From contig CALVHD010000006.1 in assembly GCA_944327245.1 (NCBI GenBank), positions 24,676 through 88,675 of the forward strand: a stretch of 64,000 nucleotides of DNA. Direction: 5' to 3'. Source of the DNA: Candidatus Gastranaerophilales bacterium. GTDB lineage: Bacteria; Cyanobacteriota; Vampirovibrionia; Gastranaerophilales; Gastranaerophilaceae. This document shows, one piece after another, positions 36,813 through 45,067 of this stretch (position 1 is the first letter of the stretch; each line of letters begins with the position of its first letter). The notes beneath the pieces were generated by a model, which worked only from the letters and a program-made list of their open reading frames with translations, was not told the origin of the DNA and made no database searches. The position numbers and the translations under genes were made by a program.

Positions 36813-38419
36813 TTTTCCTCAAGTTTATTCATAATGCTTTCAATTTCTTCTTGCGAAAAATTTGAATTCAAGCTTTTTTTAAATACATTTTCACTGCCGT
36901 TTTTCTTTTCATAAAGGCAATTACTCAAATGATAGTACAAACTTTTATCGATTATTGACTCAATCAGCATTTTAGTATAAGGGTTTTTAAAACACATACT
37001 ATAAGCGCAAGCACTGCTTACTTTTAAATTTGCGCATTTTGCAACATAAGCCTGCAATAATAATTTAGTTTGTAATTCAGCAATAAATTCTTTATTATTA
37101 ATAAAATTTTTTTCAATTTCTTGAGAAACAATTTCATTTATTTTATCAATATCGCTTATTTTATTATCATCTATGTAATCTAAAATCTCATCGACTTTTT
37201 TATTCTGACTTTTATAATAATACCAAGTTTCAAGCATTTTTGAAGAAATAAATTTTCTAACTTTTTTTTCGTTTAAATTTATTGTTTCAAGTTCAGAATT
37301 TATAAACTCAGATATATCAACCTTAGTTTTATCAATATCTAAAAACATTTTTTTCCATACAATGAATTCATAAGGAAGGTTTTGTTTAACCGTTTTATTT
37401 TTTAGATAATAAAATTCACACAACCCCCTGAAAACCAAAGGACTTATTTCAACAGGCAGTGTATTTGAAAACGTTCTTTGTATAATAGCTTTAAGATTTT
37501 TTATGTTAATGTTTCCAAATCCAACGCATGCATTGATGCCTGAATTAATATTTATTGTCAAAAGCAAAGCATCAATCAAATTATTTTGCTTTGCTCTTGA
37601 AATAATCAAAGAAAAATTCGATTCGCCATCCACAAAGCTCATATAGCACTTTAGTACTTTAGAATTTTTACAAAAAGAATAATTTTGAAAATCTTGATAT
37701 TTGAATTTTAATTTCTTCAGTGTCTGCACTATTGTTTTTTTTCTAAAATCATTACATTTGTAATTATCAAGAATATATTCCAATCCCTCTATAGCATACA
37801 AAGAATCAGTCTTAATTAATCCGCTTAGAACAATTTCTATCTCATCTTCGTCTAAATCAAGCTGCGACAACAAAGAAAAAGCATTTGCCAAATCATCGCC
37901 GCTAAACTCATCAGTAAGATTATTCAAAAGATAAATTTTTTCATCTTTAGAAATATTTAGATAAAAATCCAGTAAATCTATTTGAGCTTCAGGATCATAT
38001 AAAGCATTTTCCAAAAAATCCTTAACTCCTGATTGGGCTATTTCATCCGGATGAGAAACATAGCTTGCTATCTCATCATAATCAAATTGCATACCTTTTT
38101 GTTTTAAAACAGATATAAAGAAAAATTTTCTCTCATCCGAAATATCTTTTCTTGATAAAAAATCACATGCGCACTCCTCAAGAGTCTTTTTATCAATAAC
38201 CTCCAATATGAAAACTGCGCAAATATTGCTAAATTCCGTTTTAACATCTACAATCTCATCTAAGAGAATTTTTAGTACAATTTCTTTGTTTTCAAAAGCC
38301 TTAAGAAGCTCAATATCCTCCTGCAAAAGCAAATTATCAGATGGTGCATCATTTCGGTATTTGTTCAATATCGCCATAATTTTTGTACGATATTCCATTT
38401 TCAAAGAAGCGTTGGACAT
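36803..38419 (-). CDS. Uncharacterised helical-repeat protein
   Basis: 538 residues, almost entirely alpha-helical by composition. Repeating pairs of helices of about 35 residues are seen in the first half (for example ERKFFFISVLKQKGMQFDYDEIASYVSHPDEIAQSGVKDFL and DEIEIVLSGLIKTDSLYAIEGLEYIL), consistent with HEAT-type repeats. No catalytic motif, signal or membrane segment was noticed. It is wedged between the ClpX-zinc-finger protein and ruvX with one shared base upstream and 10 bases of overlap downstream, so it is surely co-expressed with them. Function unknown. Confidence 0.72.
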   Translation of the reverse strand: MSNASLKMEYRTKIMAILNKYRNDAPSDNLLLQEDIELLKAFENKEIVLKILLDEIVDVKTEFSNICAVFILEVIDKKTLEECACDFLSRKDISDERKFFFISVLKQKGMQFDYDEIASYVSHPDEIAQSGVKDFLENALYDPEAQIDLLDFYLNISKDEKIYLLNNLTDEFSGDDLANAFSLLSQLDLDEDEIEIVLSGLIKTDSLYAIEGLEYILDNYKCNDFRKKTIVQTLKKLKFKYQDFQNYSFCKNSKVLKCYMSFVDGESNFSLIISRAKQNNLIDALLLTININSGINACVGFGNINIKNLKAIIQRTFSNTLPVEISPLVFRGLCEFYYLKNKTVKQNLPYEFIVWKKMFLDIDKTKVDISEFINSELETINLNEKKVRKFISSKMLETWYYYKSQNKKVDEILDYIDDNKISDIDKINEIVSQEIEKNFINNKEFIAELQTKLLLQAYVAKCANLKVSSACAYSMCFKNPYTKMLIESIIDKSLYYHLSNCLYEKKNGSENVFKKSLNSNFSQEEIESIMNKLEEKWS

Positions 38420-38670
38420 TATTTTTTAGACACACCCCACAGCAAATTTAAGATTTTTTGCGCCTCGGCACTCATTAAACCATCTTGCAAGATTAAATAT
38501 TGAACCGCAATTAAGGTACACTCAGAACATATATTAACCCCCGGACCTTTTACCATTTTAGGAACCTGCGTATTAGGTCTTTTACAAAAACTGCAATACT
38601 CTAACTCCGGTGTTTTATCATTTACTTTTGAATGTTTCTTTTCAAAAGATACTACTTTTTTATCTTCCAA
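38419..38670 (-). CDS. Stand-alone ClpX-type zinc-finger protein
   Basis: 83 residues. The middle CSFCKRPNTQVPKMVKGPGV ... ICSECT has the C-x2-C ... C-x2-C pattern and the 'GPGVxICxEC' turn of the ClpX N-terminal zinc-binding domain. That domain recognises substrates and adaptors. The AAA+ part of ClpX is absent, and the frame ends naturally by overlapping the next gene by one base. It could be an adaptor mimic or a scaffold that binds ClpX partners. First gene of the ruvX operon. Confidence 0.78.
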   Translation of the reverse strand: MEDKKVVSFEKKHSKVNDKTPELEYCSFCKRPNTQVPKMVKGPGVNICSECTLIAVQYLILQDGLMSAEAQKILNLLWGVSKK

Positions 38671-38857
38671 AATATCTCCTTGATGTTATTGAATAATTAT
38701 ATTTTATAAGATTTTTTAATTATGTACAATATTTATTTTAAATTATAAAAAACAAATAAAAATATTAAGTTTTGTTAAGAGAAAAGAAAAATATAGTAAA
38801 TTTTTAACTAAAAAAATACTTTATTATAGTACGAGAGATATTTAGGAGCATTTAAAA

Positions 38858-39208
38858 ATGGCTGTTGGCGCAAAAGATAGATTAGATAAAGCATTAGTTA
38901 AAAAATATCAAAGTTTAAAAGTTGATAATGCAATTATACAAAGTTCAATGGTTGATCCCAATAAAATGCTTGAAACAATGAATGATTATGCAAATGCACA
39001 TATGGAAGCTTTTAGAATTCATCAGGCACTAAGAGATATCTGTACAAAAGCAATATCAATGAATATTCAATATACAAAAATGAAATCAGTAAAATCTAAG
39101 AAAGAAAGGATAGCTGAAGCCGCAAGAAAAGTTGTTGCAGCTCAAATGGCTAAAAAACATGCTTTAGCACAAAAATTAGCCAAAGAACCTCGCCCTGAAA
39201 TGGCGTAA
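38858..39208 (+). CDS. Small basic helical protein of unknown function
   Basis: 116 residues, rich in Lys, Ala and Met, with long amphipathic helices (LVKKYQSLKVDNAIIQSSMV, HMEAFRIHQALRDICTKAISM) and a basic tail (EAARKVVAAQMAKKHALAQKLAKE). It has a good AGGAG ribosome-binding site and is closed by a terminator, so it is an independently expressed gene. The composition could suit nucleic-acid binding or a coiled-coil structural role. I recognise no family. Confidence 0.62.
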   Translation: MAVGAKDRLDKALVKKYQSLKVDNAIIQSSMVDPNKMLETMNDYANAHMEAFRIHQALRDICTKAISMNIQYTKMKSVKSKKERIAEAARKVVAAQMAKKHALAQKLAKEPRPEMA

Positions 39209-39244
39209 AAAAGATATGAAATGGTTTTGTGTGTGTGTTAAATT

Positions 39245-39275
39245 ACCTCTTTTATTAAAAAGAGGTTTCTTTTTG
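39245..39275 (+). terminator. Terminator after the small basic protein gene
   Basis: ACCTCTTTT-ATT-AAAAAGAGGT hairpin followed by a T-rich run, about 37 bases after the stop codon. Confidence 0.85.
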
Positions 39276-39340
39276 TGTTTACTTATTTTTTTATGTGTAG
39301 TTTAATATAAATGTAAGAGCGCTACTTTGGTGGATCAATT

Positions 39341-40294
39341 ATGATTGAAATTTTAAAAACCACAGATGACAATAAGCTTAAAGAATTAGGAATAAATGAA
39401 GCGCAAAGCGGGTCTTGGTTTAATCTTATAGATCCTACTTATGACGAAATTCAAAAAGTTTCGCTAATTTTAAACTTAGACGAAAGCTTTTTAAGAAATT
39501 CTCTGGACGTTGATGAACGTTCTCGTATTGAAATTGAAGATGATTGCGTGCTCATAATCACAAACTTACCGGTAATGGAAGATGAAGGCACATATGATAC
39601 ATTACCTTTAGGTATAATTTTTACCCAAAGAGGCTTTATAACAGTAGCCTCCAAGAAAAACAAGGTTATAAGCTCTTTTAATAAAGATACTTCATCATCT
39701 TTTGACACAAGAAACAAAACAAAATTTTTGCTTGATATTTTATTTCGTTCTACAAAATTTTATTTAAGATATTTAAACTATATCTACAAACAATCTGAAG
39801 AAATAGAAGAAGAACTCAGAAAAACAATGAAAAATAAAGCACTTTTTCAATTGTTTGAAGTTCAAAAATCTCTTGTATACTTTACAACAGCACTAAAAGA
39901 TAATTACATGGTTTTGCAAAAAATTATGCGCTTAACTCAAAACGCCAAACCTAATTCATTCTTTAAATTCACAGAAGATGATATTGACCTTTTGGAAGAT
40001 GTAATTATTGAAAATAAACAGGCTCTTGAAATGGTTGAAATGCACAGAAACATCTTGGAAAATATGATGGATGCATTTGCTTCAATTATTTCAAACAACC
40101 TGAATATTGTGATGAAATTTTTAACTTCAATTGCAATTATCTTTGCAATTCCAACAATGTTTTCAAGTTTTTGGGGAATGAATGTTGCCGTTCCTTTTGC
40201 CCACAACCCCTACGGATTTATGATTGTTGGACTAATTTCCTTAATTGCGGCAATTTTAGCTGCATTTTATTTTGCCAAAAAAGGTATGTTTTAA
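39341..40294 (+). CDS. corA: CorA-family divalent-cation transporter
   Basis: 317 residues. A long cytoplasmic N-terminal funnel domain (LDERSRIEIEDDCVLIITNLPV) leads to two C-terminal transmembrane helices. The diagnostic pore motif G-M-N is at residues 279-281 (SSFWGMNVAVPF), and a short basic tail follows. The family forms pentameric Mg2+ (or Co2+/Ni2+) channels; specificity is not read here. The gene is separated from its neighbours by 50-130 bases and has its own signals. Confidence 0.95.
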   Translation: MIEILKTTDDNKLKELGINEAQSGSWFNLIDPTYDEIQKVSLILNLDESFLRNSLDVDERSRIEIEDDCVLIITNLPVMEDEGTYDTLPLGIIFTQRGFITVASKKNKVISSFNKDTSSSFDTRNKTKFLLDILFRSTKFYLRYLNYIYKQSEEIEEELRKTMKNKALFQLFEVQKSLVYFTTALKDNYMVLQKIMRLTQNAKPNSFFKFTEDDIDLLEDVIIENKQALEMVEMHRNILENMMDAFASIISNNLNIVMKFLTSIAIIFAIPTMFSSFWGMNVAVPFAHNPYGFMIVGLISLIAAILAAFYFAKKGMF

Positions 40295-40349
40295 TCTTAA
40301 AAAATAGCAAAAAAATATTTTCATAAATTTTAATCTAGTAGGGTATTAT

Positions 40350-42284
40350 ATGAAAATAAATTCACAAAATTATTACAATTTTTCTTTTAAAAGAGCTTTT
40401 ACGACTAAAGAAAAAGAAAAATATTCAAAAGCAATCGAAAAAGCAAGACAAAATCTTGGCCTTAGCGAAACTTCGGCATTAATTTTTGACTTTAATGCGC
40501 CGTCAACAAAAGGCAAAAACTATGGCATTTCTTCTATTAATTCAAGCTCATTTATGCCTTTTGCGGACTTTTTAAAAGAAAACTCATCCATATCTAAAAT
40601 CCAAATGGGCCCTGAGGGAAATTTAGACTATAAATCAAACGGAACAACCTTTGAACCTGTAACATCGCCTTATTCAGGAACAACATTCACACTGGGAATG
40701 CAAAGTATTGCTCTTGAAAAACTAACTACGGAAAAATATGGAAAATTGCTTGATGAAGATTACATAAAAAGCCTTGACGAAAATTATCCCGATTCCAAAA
40801 CAATAAGAGAATATAAAACAGATTATTTATATACACTCGGCAAAAATAAAGACGGTGTTTTATTTCAAGCTTTAAAAAAAGCATATCAAAACCTCAAAAG
40901 CAAAAAAAGTGCACAACAGCTAAAAAAAGAATTTGAAGATTTCAAAAAAAACACAACGCCTGAAATTAAAAAAGAGGCTGTTTTTAATGCAATATCTGAT
41001 GAATACCACTCAAAAGGTAAAAATGGAGATGATTGGAAAAACTGGAACCAAGTTGATAAATATCTGTTTTCAAATAAAATTTCGGACAAAGCAAGGCAAA
41101 AAAGAATAAATGAACTAAAAGAAACAATAGACTTTTACTTATTCAGCCAATTTTTAGCCCAAAAACAACACTTTGAAACAAAAGAAGAACTAAATAAAAA
41201 AGGAATAAAACTAAACGGCGACTGTTTAATTTGTTTTTCTACTCCTGAAATTTGGGCAAATCCGGAATGTTTTCTTGAAGGATATTACATTGGAGTCGAA
41301 GACGGCAACTGTCCTGAAACAAACAACATACAAGCATGGTGGGCGCCGGCTTTGGATTATTCAAAGCTTTTAAAAGACCCATCAAAAGAACCCGATAAAT
41401 CAAACCTCGGACAAGTCGGAAAATTACTCTATGAAAAATTCAAAACCTTTATGCAATATTATGACGGAATGAGGCTTGATGCTTTTTGGCAATATGTAAG
41501 CCCATTTATATATAACGATAATTTAGAAGGGAAATATATTGATGATATTGGCGACAAAATTATCAAAATAATACAAATGGCAGCAAATGACGCTCAAAAT
41601 ACAGAAGTTGACCCTGATAATTTTGTTCTTGAATTGATAGGTTTTGGAACAGATAAAGCTAAAGCACTGACAAAAAATATCTACCCCCACATATATTCAA
41701 CAGCATATGCTGAATATGATGAAAATCCGAAAGATTTAATAAATAATAAAAATTATATTGACGGCAAATTTGTCATAGGGGCAATGTCGCACGATAACGA
41801 CACTCTGGTTAATTTATCAAGAAATCCCCAAAGAAGACAAGCACACAACCCGATTCTTAATGCTTCACTAAATTCAGGCATGAATTACTTAGGTTATGAA
41901 GTTGATGAATATAAAAATCAACCGTATCAAAGTAAAATAGAAGAAGATTTCAGAACTGCAAAAATAGCTGAAATTTTTACAACCAAAAAACAATATTTTA
42001 CCTTAACTGATTTATTCGGTATGGAAGAAAGAATAAATTTAACCGGAAAAGTCAATGATGATAATTGGAAAGTAAAAATCCCAAGTGATTATGAAAGATT
42101 TTATCATTCACAATTATCTAAAGGATACGGCATAAATTTCCCAAAGGTATATCAAACAGCACTTATTGCAAAAGGGATAGATGACAAACCTACAATTGAT
42201 TTATTGTCTGAAGCAGCGGATATCTTGCGCTCTGATGGTCCTATGACAGAAAAAGAAGCAAATAAACTGTATTTAGAAGGATAA
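40350..42284 (+). CDS. malQ: Family 77 4-alpha-glucanotransferase with FK leader
   Basis: Transfers alpha-1,4-glucan segments (amylomaltase/disproportionating enzyme) in glycogen or maltodextrin metabolism. 644 residues. GH77 marks: YGISSINSSSFMPFADFL, FYLFSQFLAQKQHF, nucleophile Asp377 (DGMRLDAFWQ), acid/base Glu428 (LELIGFGT), Asp482 (MSHDNDT), and the C-terminal FGMEERINLTGKVNDDNW. It starts MKINSQNYYNFSFKRAF, the leader also found on a GH13 enzyme and on unrelated proteins here. A large helical insertion (about 130-270) separates the first barrel strands. It lies alone between corA and a secreted protein. Confidence 0.88.
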   Translation: MKINSQNYYNFSFKRAFTTKEKEKYSKAIEKARQNLGLSETSALIFDFNAPSTKGKNYGISSINSSSFMPFADFLKENSSISKIQMGPEGNLDYKSNGTTFEPVTSPYSGTTFTLGMQSIALEKLTTEKYGKLLDEDYIKSLDENYPDSKTIREYKTDYLYTLGKNKDGVLFQALKKAYQNLKSKKSAQQLKKEFEDFKKNTTPEIKKEAVFNAISDEYHSKGKNGDDWKNWNQVDKYLFSNKISDKARQKRINELKETIDFYLFSQFLAQKQHFETKEELNKKGIKLNGDCLICFSTPEIWANPECFLEGYYIGVEDGNCPETNNIQAWWAPALDYSKLLKDPSKEPDKSNLGQVGKLLYEKFKTFMQYYDGMRLDAFWQYVSPFIYNDNLEGKYIDDIGDKIIKIIQMAANDAQNTEVDPDNFVLELIGFGTDKAKALTKNIYPHIYSTAYAEYDENPKDLINNKNYIDGKFVIGAMSHDNDTLVNLSRNPQRRQAHNPILNASLNSGMNYLGYEVDEYKNQPYQSKIEEDFRTAKIAEIFTTKKQYFTLTDLFGMEERINLTGKVNDDNWKVKIPSDYERFYHSQLSKGYGINFPKVYQTALIAKGIDDKPTIDLLSEAADILRSDGPMTEKEANKLYLEG

Positions 42285-42386
42285 ATTTTAATACAATTTT
42301 ACATTTAGTAACAATAAAAGAAAAAACCATCTAATTTATATATTTTATGTTATAAGTATAACAATTAGCTAATAAGGTTGTTATTT

Positions 42387-43643
42387 ATGAAAAGAATTTT
42401 AGTTTTTTTATGCATTACGCTTTTATTAATGTTTAACTGTGTAAGTACAAATGCACAAGAATTAACTGATGATGGATATGGATTAATTAAAACAAGTGTT
42501 TCAAAAAATACAGATATACTAAAAAATCCCAAAGACATAGTTTTATATATTGCTGGCATGGAAACCGAATTTGACAATTTCATTTCCAAAAACCACAACA
42601 AAACGCAAAACTCAAAACTATTTGGTATATATATGCAAAATATGTTTGCACTCAGAGATAGGTTTTTTGAATTTGTTACCAGCAGCAGCGATCTAGCAAA
42701 ATACCATATAAGCGTAGCACCATATGAAAACAGTGATTATTATCGTTTTGTTAATCCAAACGTTGCAAATGTAATTCTAACAATTGAAGATTCCCTTGTT
42801 TATGACTTTGCATATAAAAAAATGCAAGACGATTACTCATCTTATCTTAATAAAGCATGGAATACATATCTTGAATACAATATAGAAGAAAACAACGACT
42901 ATCTGGAAAGAATTACCCATGATGGAGAAGATGATTATTATGACATGTATATGCAAGAATGCAATAAATGGCTTAAAAAATGGACAATATTCACATCTGT
43001 TCATCCGAATTTTCCTTTGAACGAACAAATAAAAGAAAATTTGAAAAATTTAGAAATGACAACACAGAAAAAATTTAACGTTGGTTTCTACTTTTTCTAT
43101 ATGTCACTTATTGGGTTGGCAATAATTGCAACTATAATAACAGTTGTATATTTCATAATAAAATTCAATATAATTAGCAAAACCATAACAAACAGCAAAA
43201 CTATTATAAAAGGATTTATTAAAAGCATCATCAACCACAAAAAGGCAATCCTTATAAGCATAGGAGTGGTTTTAATTATCTCGCTGGGTTGTTTTGCACA
43301 CATTACTCTATCATTACCATCATGTGATAGCAAATATGCAGAAGAAACAGTAATTTCAATTTTTAAACAAAACGACAATATATATCAACACAATATAAAT
43401 AATGTTGAAGAAATCAAAATGAATAATTTTAATCCAATAAGTTATGACAAAAACATAAACAAATATGTATGCAGCGCAAATTTAACAATGTATTCAAAAG
43501 CAGATAGTCCTATCTTTTTCGTTGTTCCTTATAATAGCTTTGTATACAATGTTTCATATGAAATCTATAAAGAACGTGGAGAAAACAAAGTAAAGGCTTC
43601 GTGGCAAATGCAAAATATTTGGAGTCAAGATATTAGAAGATAA
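42387..43643 (+). CDS. Secreted/membrane protein of unknown function
   Basis: 418 residues from the ATG at 42387 (AAGG eight bases upstream). An N-terminal signal peptide (MKRILVFLCITLLLMFNCVSTNA) is followed by a roughly 200-residue helical extracytoplasmic domain. Then come two hydrophobic helices (about 230-260 and 285-305) with a Lys-rich connector, and a C-terminal beta-type domain containing NKYVCSANLTMYSK and YNVSYEIYKERG. No family is recognised. The next gene, also secreted, starts 18 bases after its stop, so the two likely form an operon. Confidence 0.7.
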   Translation: MKRILVFLCITLLLMFNCVSTNAQELTDDGYGLIKTSVSKNTDILKNPKDIVLYIAGMETEFDNFISKNHNKTQNSKLFGIYMQNMFALRDRFFEFVTSSSDLAKYHISVAPYENSDYYRFVNPNVANVILTIEDSLVYDFAYKKMQDDYSSYLNKAWNTYLEYNIEENNDYLERITHDGEDDYYDMYMQECNKWLKKWTIFTSVHPNFPLNEQIKENLKNLEMTTQKKFNVGFYFFYMSLIGLAIIATIITVVYFIIKFNIISKTITNSKTIIKGFIKSIINHKKAILISIGVVLIISLGCFAHITLSLPSCDSKYAEETVISIFKQNDNIYQHNINNVEEIKMNNFNPISYDKNINKYVCSANLTMYSKADSPIFFVVPYNSFVYNVSYEIYKERGENKVKASWQMQNIWSQDIRR

Positions 43644-43660
43644 AAATAAGGGAGTAAAAT

Positions 43661-44029
43661 ATGAAAAAAATATTATTTATATTGATACTTAGTATTTTTA
43701 CAACATTATTAACGGTTAAATCTGCACCAGCACTTAATTTTTACTACAGAATTTACAATCCAAACATAAACCAAACAGACAATAAGGCCGAGTTGATATA
43801 TATCAAAGTAACTTCAAACGAATACCAGATTGGTTTTGGAAGCAAATTTGGTGCATGTGTAATGACAGAAATGACCAAGGCAAACAACTTATGGAAAGGC
43901 AGTTGCGCAGATGTTAATAACGGTCAGGTGTATAAATGGAGCGAAGTTATGTTGAATAACCTTGATCGTGAAGTTGAATCATTAGTTAAAGAATTATCAG
44001 AACAAGGCCTAAAACCATATCAACCATAA
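43661..44029 (+). CDS. Small secreted protein of unknown function
   Basis: 122 residues with a signal peptide (MKKILFILILSIFTTLLTVKSAPA). The mature part has two cysteines that could form a disulfide (GACVMTEMTKANNLWKGSCAD). It follows the membrane protein by 18 bases with GGGAG ahead of its ATG, and a terminator closes the pair. Overall layout (signal peptide, short Cys-containing mature domain) is similar to the reversed gene at 49158 inside the phage cassette, but I cannot show homology. Confidence 0.68.
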   Translation: MKKILFILILSIFTTLLTVKSAPALNFYYRIYNPNINQTDNKAELIYIKVTSNEYQIGFGSKFGACVMTEMTKANNLWKGSCADVNNGQVYKWSEVMLNNLDREVESLVKELSEQGLKPYQP

Positions 44030-44055
44030 ATTAAATTTAAATTTATATAACAAAA

Positions 44056-44078
44056 AGACCCTTTTTAGGGTCTTTTTT
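44056..44078. terminator. Terminator between the secreted-protein pair and tRNA-His
   Basis: AAAAGACCC-TTTTTA-GGGTCTTTTTT hairpin. It follows the plus-strand gene and also lies just past the 3' end of the minus-strand tRNA-His. Confidence 0.88.
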
Positions 44079-44080
44079 AA

Positions 44081-44157
44081 TGGGGCGGGTGATGGGGATC
44101 GAACCCATGAATACCGGAACCACAATCCGGGGCCTTAACCACTTGGCGACACCCGCC
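44081..44157 (-). tRNA. tRNA-His (GTG)
   Basis: Full cloverleaf on the minus strand. Acceptor stem GCGGGTG/CACCCGC; the histidine-specific extra G at position -1 faces C73; CCA is encoded. The anticodon stem is CCGGA/TCCGG with loop TTGTGGT (anticodon GTG), and the T arm is ATGGG-TTCGATC-CCCAT. It is the last host-type feature before the phage cassette, but its 3' end points away from the cassette. Confidence 0.97.
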
Positions 44158-44377
44158 ATAAAAGCACATAATATGCGCTTAGCTATTATAAATTAAACAT
44201 AAAAAAATAGCAAGAAAAATGCCAAAAATTTGTAAGACCTTCCAAAAAACAGCCAAAAAACGAGCTTTTTTTAAAAAATATGTTATTCTAAGAATATAGA
44301 TTTTCGGACAATTCAAATTTGTATCATCCCATCTTGGATAGAGAAACGAGGCTGACGAAAATAAAGGAGGTAAAACT

Positions 44378-44758
44378 GTGCGCCACTGTAACAGCGTATT
44401 TTCAGCAGAAGACATTTGGTTTTTATTAGACAAAGACAATTACACAAATCGGAGAATTTATTTGGCAAAATGTCCGATTTGTAATAAAAATATTGCTCTT
44501 TTATCATTCTTTGACACAAAAACAAATACATTTATCGAACAATATTTCTACTCAGGCGGAGCAACAAGAATTAAAGAAAAATATAAAAAAGTTATAGTTT
44601 CAACTATGCTTGGATTTAAATATAAATACAAAGCGCCGTCAGGATTTAAATATGGTTTAAACAAAGAAATTAAAAAAAACGGAAAAACAGTCGCTCTAAA
44701 ACAATATGCTTGCGATTTTAGCGGAAATAAAGCTCTTGTTAAAAAAATTGATATATGA
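44378..44758 (+). CDS. Phage-cassette first protein with CxxC zinc-ribbon-like motif
   Basis: 126 residues starting at GTG, with a near-perfect AAAGGAGG seven bases upstream. LAKCPICNKNIAL holds a C-P-x-C pair, and further Cys occur at the start (RHC) and end (YACDFSG), so a metal-binding ribbon is possible. The C-terminal part is Lys-rich. Its stop overlaps the next start by four bases (ATGA), tying it to the terminase genes. I do not recognise a family; a packaging-related or regulatory protein at the head of the late operon is a guess. Confidence 0.6.
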   Translation: MRHCNSVFSAEDIWFLLDKDNYTNRRIYLAKCPICNKNIALLSFFDTKTNTFIEQYFYSGGATRIKEKYKKVIVSTMLGFKYKYKAPSGFKYGLNKEIKKNGKTVALKQYACDFSGNKALVKKIDI

Positions 44759-45063
44759 AAAATGAAAACAAAATAATCCAATTTGAATCACAAAACACAC
44801 TAAAAATAAGCGAAAAACACGAAAGCTATAATCAAAATAAAGCAATAGAAGAATTTGATGAACTGAAAAAAATTGCCCTAAACTGTCTGGACAAAAACGG
44901 AAACCCTAATATATCAGCTGCTCTAAGAGCAGTTGAAAACAAAGCTAAAATTGCAGGGCTATATTCACAAAGCAATCTTGAAATTGGAACAGTTGTTAAA
45001 ATGGGAGAAATTATGATAGATGGAACTCAATTAAAATTAAACATAGGAGAAGATTTCAGCTAA
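44755..45063 (+). CDS. Probable terminase small subunit
   Basis: 102 residues, directly before the large terminase gene (5-base gap). The segment IALNCLDKNGNPNISAALRAVENKAKIAGLYS resembles the 'AxRALELxGKxxGLF' helix of small terminase subunits and related DNA-recognition proteins. The C-terminal tail (GEIMIDGTQLKLNIGEDF) could be the oligomerisation strand. Assignment rests on this motif and on position. It would recognise the packaging site; whether it still has specificity is unknown. Confidence 0.6.
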   Translation: MKNENKIIQFESQNTLKISEKHESYNQNKAIEEFDELKKIALNCLDKNGNPNISAALRAVENKAKIAGLYSQSNLEIGTVVKMGEIMIDGTQLKLNIGEDFS

Positions 45064-45067
45064 AATA

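Noticed and set aside
44081..44157. tRNA-His as phage attachment site
   Set aside because: Phages normally rebuild the tRNA 3' end, but here the 3' end points away from the cassette. I found no copy of the T-arm/acceptor sequence near the right end at 58.0-58.1 kb, and there is no integrase.
44365..44395. Sequence resembling part of a cobalamin riboswitch (GTGCGCCACTGTAAC) ahead of the phage cassette
   Set aside because: It coincides with an optimal Shine-Dalgarno sequence and the GTG start of the first cassette gene. The upstream core helices and the conserved downstream segment of that riboswitch are not present at the right distances.
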